Origin: Vibrio splendidus
GTDB lineage: Bacteria > Pseudomonadota > Gammaproteobacteria > Enterobacterales > Vibrionaceae
Direction of reading: 5' to 3'
Length of the DNA stretch: 64,000 nucleotides
NCBI RefSeq assembly: GCF_002873455.1
Contig: NZ_MCUN01000010.1
Location: 372,001 to 436,000, forward strand
Under the pieces are notes generated by a model. That model was given only the letters and a program-made list of their open reading frames with translations. It was not told the DNA's origin and did no database searches. The position numbers and the translations under genes were made by a program. This document shows positions 61,292-64,000 of the stretch, one piece after another (position 1 is the first letter of the stretch; each line of letters starts with the position of its first letter).

Positions 61292-61372
61292 GGTGCGTTT
61301 TCATCTGTTTCGGCTATTTTTTCTGATTTGACCGTTTCCGATTCGTTTGATTATTTGAAGTGAAAACGCACC
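61292..61372 (+). promoter_or_regulatory. Long inverted repeat between the TAXI genes
   Basis: GGTGCGTTTTCA and TGAAAACGCACC (12 bp, perfect) enclose 57 bases. Likely an mRNA stabiliser or attenuator giving more binding protein than permease. Confidence 0.7.
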
Positions 61373-61427
61373 ACCTTACTTTATGGATTTTCTCTGCGCG
61401 TTTGGCTGTGGAGAGCAGGAGTTTTCT

Positions 61428-63605
61428 ATGAGCGATTCGCTGCAGCAGGAACTGAAAAAATTTGAATTACCGACCCGGACGGATTTCCCGTGGGTGGGTA
61501 AAGCGATAACAACAATGGGCGTGATTCTCTCTTTATTACACATTTGGTTTAACACACTATCCACTTTGCCGGAACTTTGGGTTTCGGCGACCCACTTCGC
61601 TGGTTTCGCAATCATTTGTGCACTTTGGTATCCCGCCCACATTTCACTTAAAAAAAGCAAAATAGCATTAGCGATCGATATTGGGATTGCCTTGGCTGCT
61701 TTAGCTTGCCTTATCTACATTCCCTTTGCCGAAGATGCGTTGTATGACCGAGGCGTAAAATTTATCGCCAGTGATTGGTTTTTCTCTATCTTGGCGATTG
61801 CCATCGTCATTGAGCTGATTAGACGCACTATGGGCTGGTTCATTCCAGTGCTTATCTTAGTGTGTTTAAGTTATGTCGTGCTTTGGGGACAATGGACCAG
61901 CGGTATCTTTCATTTTCCGGGTTTAAGCCTTGAAACACTGCTTTATAGAAGCTTTTACTCATCAGAAGGGATGTTCGGTTCGATTTCAAGAATCAGTTGG
62001 ACCTTCGTGTTCATGTTTATCCTATTTGGTGCATTCTTAGTGCGTTCGGGTGTCGGTGATTTCATTATTGATGTGTCTCGCGCAGCGGCGGGTAAAGTGA
62101 TTGGTGGCCCTGGCTTCATCGCGGTAATTGGCTCTGGTTTAATGGGCTCTGTCTCCGGATCGAGCGTAGCAAATACCGTATCGACGGGCGTAATCAGTAT
62201 TCCTTTGATGCAAAAGGCGGGCTTCCCTTCGCGTTTCGCCGCGGGTGTTGAAGCGGCTGCGTCTACTGGCGGGCAGCTGATGCCACCTGTGATGGGTGCA
62301 GGTGCGTTTATCATGGCGTCTTACACGCAAATTCCTTATGTCGATATTATTGCGGTTTCCTTTGTTCCTGCGCTTATCTACTTTTTGTCTGTGGCCTTTT
62401 TCGTGCGTATTGAAGCGAAGCGCAGTGGTGTACAAAAGGTGACGTCTGGCTGTGAACCTTTGTTGAAGGTATTGCTGTCGGGTTGGCACAACCTGATCCC
62501 ACTGGCCGTGTTGGTGACCTTGTTGGTGAAGGGGTTTACACCAACTTACGCAGCGGGTATTTCGATTATCTCTGTGGTGGTCGCATCGTGGTTTTCTAAA
62601 AATCATAAAATGGGACCAAAAGCGGTCATTGAAGCACTTTCTCAAGGTGCAAAAAACATGGCGACCACGGCTGTGTTATTAGTTGGTATTGGTCTAGTTG
62701 TTAATGTCATTAGCACTACGGGAATTGGTAACACCTTCTCTTTGATGATCAACAGCTGGGCGAATGGCGAGTTACTGGTGATGATTGCGTTGATCGCGTT
62801 GGCGTCTTTGATTCTTGGTATGGGCTTACCAGTGACGGCGGCTTATATCGTGTTGGGTACATTGTCTGCTCCTGCCTTGTATAAATTGATTGCTGAAAGC
62901 CAGTTGCTCGACTTGTTGGTGTCAGGTCAGCTTCCTGAACAAGCTAAAGCCATCTTCATGTTGGCTGCGCCAGATAAGCTTGATTTATTGAATGCACCGA
63001 TGGCGCTGGAAACGGCGAAAGAGATGATTGCTCTGGTTCCCGCTGATTTTGTGGAAACTCTGCTTGAGCAAAGTCTTGGCTTAGAAGCGATCAGCCTTGC
63101 ATTGCTTTCGGCTCACTTAATTATTTTCTGGTTGTCGCAAGATAGCAACGTGACACCGCCAGTTTGTTTAACCGCGTTTGCGGCAGCGACTATCGCTAAA
63201 ACACCACCAATGAGAACGGGCTTAATGGCATGGAAGATAGCCAAAGGCTTATACCTAGTGCCGTTGTTGATTGCTTACACTAACTTGGTGAGTTGGGATG
63301 TGACCTCCGTTTTAGTCACGGGTGGCTTTGCTATTATTGGTACTTACGCGTTTATCGCGGCGATTGAGGGTTATCTAGAGAGCGAAATTAATGTCATTAC
63401 TCGAGTAGTGTTGGTAGCAATAGGGGCAGCTTTAGTATGGCCTGATGTTTCAGTCGTGATCCGCTTGGTATGTGTCGCTATTTTTGTTGGCATCTTCATC
63501 TACAGCGGTCGTAAATACGATGCTAATCAAGTGAAAAAGGAATCAGAAAGTGAGGAACAAAAGTTACCTCAAACCGGGTCTAACACTGTCGCGTCCTCCC
63601 TATAA
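61428..63605 (+). CDS. TAXI-type TRAP transporter fused permease (DctQ-DctM fusion)
   Basis: 725 residues from the ATG at 61428 (AGGAG 6 bp upstream; the frame reaches 61383 without one). The small DctQ-like subunit (about 25-165) is fused to the 12-helix DctM part (about 175-690). Typical motifs: GSVSGSSVANTVSTGVISIPLM, AAASTGGQLMPPVMGAGAFIMASY, LGMGLPVTAAYIVLG, SNVTPPVCLTAFAAATIAKTPPM (all quoted in part). Na+-driven importer at the inner membrane. The C-terminal tail is charged. lhgO follows 25 bp later. Confidence 0.95.
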   Translation: MSDSLQQELKKFELPTRTDFPWVGKAITTMGVILSLLHIWFNTLSTLPELWVSATHFAGFAIICALWYPAHISLKKSKIALAIDIGIALAALACLIYIPFAEDALYDRGVKFIASDWFFSILAIAIVIELIRRTMGWFIPVLILVCLSYVVLWGQWTSGIFHFPGLSLETLLYRSFYSSEGMFGSISRISWTFVFMFILFGAFLVRSGVGDFIIDVSRAAAGKVIGGPGFIAVIGSGLMGSVSGSSVANTVSTGVISIPLMQKAGFPSRFAAGVEAAASTGGQLMPPVMGAGAFIMASYTQIPYVDIIAVSFVPALIYFLSVAFFVRIEAKRSGVQKVTSGCEPLLKVLLSGWHNLIPLAVLVTLLVKGFTPTYAAGISIISVVVASWFSKNHKMGPKAVIEALSQGAKNMATTAVLLVGIGLVVNVISTTGIGNTFSLMINSWANGELLVMIALIALASLILGMGLPVTAAYIVLGTLSAPALYKLIAESQLLDLLVSGQLPEQAKAIFMLAAPDKLDLLNAPMALETAKEMIALVPADFVETLLEQSLGLEAISLALLSAHLIIFWLSQDSNVTPPVCLTAFAAATIAKTPPMRTGLMAWKIAKGLYLVPLLIAYTNLVSWDVTSVLVTGGFAIIGTYAFIAAIEGYLESEINVITRVVLVAIGAALVWPDVSVVIRLVCVAIFVGIFIYSGRKYDANQVKKESESEEQKLPQTGSNTVASSL

Positions 63606-63630
63606 TTAAAGGATTGAATGTAGGAATATT

Positions 63631-64000
63631 ATGAACTCAACATACGACTATATTATTGTTGGTGGTGGCATTGTTGGTGTATCGACCGCATGGCAGCTAC
63701 AACAAGCTCGCCCTGATAAAAGTATCCTTTTAGTCGAAAAGGAGCGTGGCTTTGCGCAGCACCAAACGGGGCATAACAGTGGTGTGATTCATGCTGGCGT
63801 TTATTACGCTCCGGGCAGTTTAAAGGCGGATTTCTGTAAGCGTGGCGTAGAACGCACCATCACCTTTTGTAGTCAGCACGATATCCCTGTCGAAAACTGT
63901 GGCAAGCTGTTGGTCGCGACCAATGAGCAGGAAGTGGAGCGCATGAACGCGCTCTATCAACGTTGTCATGATAACGACATTGATGTCGATCTCTTGGATC
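63631..64000 (+). CDS. lhgO: L-2-hydroxyglutarate oxidase LhgO, N-terminal part
   Basis: The first 123 codons; the gene runs off the right edge. ATG at 63631 with TAGGAAT upstream. The product begins MNSTYDYIIVGGGIVGVSTA, an FAD Rossmann fold, and contains HQTGHNSGVIHAGVYYAPGS, typical of LhgO/L2HGDH. It is a membrane-associated FAD enzyme that oxidises L-2-hydroxyglutarate to 2-oxoglutarate and feeds electrons to quinones. It follows the TRAP permease by 25 bp, so it is probably in the same sigma54 operon. Confidence 0.92.
   Translation, partial: MNSTYDYIIVGGGIVGVSTAWQLQQARPDKSILLVEKERGFAQHQTGHNSGVIHAGVYYAPGSLKADFCKRGVERTITFCSQHDIPVENCGKLLVATNEQEVERMNALYQRCHDNDIDVDLLD

Overview
The window is the replication-origin end of the secondary chromosome (Chr2) of a marine Vibrio. 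The evidence is a 659-residue RctB initiator, a GATC-rich iteron origin, a Chr2-type ParA2/ParB2 pair, and six palindromes matching the Vibrio Chr2 parS2 consensus (TTTACA-N-TGTAAA). The other genes are also typical of Vibrionaceae (FapA, Lap system, PutR/PutA/PutP, chitin-related catabolism). No phage, insertion sequence, CRISPR array, rRNA or tRNA gene was seen.

Layout. 0-1 kb: end of a peptide ABC transporter operon. 1.15-6.6 kb: rctB, the Chr2 origin and its control sites, then parA2-parB2. 6.7-11.2 kb: tmcA (its stop codon lies inside a parS2 site), a parS2 cluster and fapA. 11.3-21 kb (minus strand): a Lap operon (lapC-lapG-lapD-lapB) for c-di-GMP-controlled adhesin retention, preceded by a DctB/DctD-like two-component pair whose regulator has lost the sigma54-contact motif. 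21-26 kb: pdxH, a PAS-LuxR regulator and two paralogous PEGA-domain periplasmic proteins. 26.4-33.2 kb: a distal cluster of RctB-like sites, then proline catabolism (AraC regulator, PutA, a free-standing PutA C-terminal-like ALDH domain, PutP). 33-45 kb: small proteins, an Lrp regulator, DUF445, an ABC exporter, a CtlX-type amidinotransferase, a lipase-like hydrolase, an AraC regulator, GNAT, EptA and a beta-barrel. 45-56 kb: an RpiR-regulated catabolic cluster. 56-64 kb: a second DctB/DctD-type pair with a sigma54 promoter and three upstream dyads driving a TAXI-type TRAP transporter, followed by lhgO.

How the genes work together. The first 9 kb form the replication and segregation module of Chr2. 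Six iterons sit at 22-23 bp spacing, next to phased TGAT repeats and a DnaA box. Two pairs of 29-mer/39-mer sites, each pair differing in length by exactly 10 bp, look like the negative regulatory sites of RctB. The 45-56 kb cluster has the enzyme set expected for oxidised chitin ends (N-acetylglucosaminic acid): GH20 hexosaminidase, Na+ symporter, N-acyl deacylase, PLP deaminase, RidA, KDG kinase and KDPG aldolase. The last 8 kb look like an inducible uptake and oxidation module for a C5 dicarboxylate such as 2-hydroxyglutarate.

Two structural themes recur. Short imperfect tandem repeats (16-22 bp units) occur in many intergenic gaps, and long inverted repeats occur in most intercistronic gaps of the catabolic operons.
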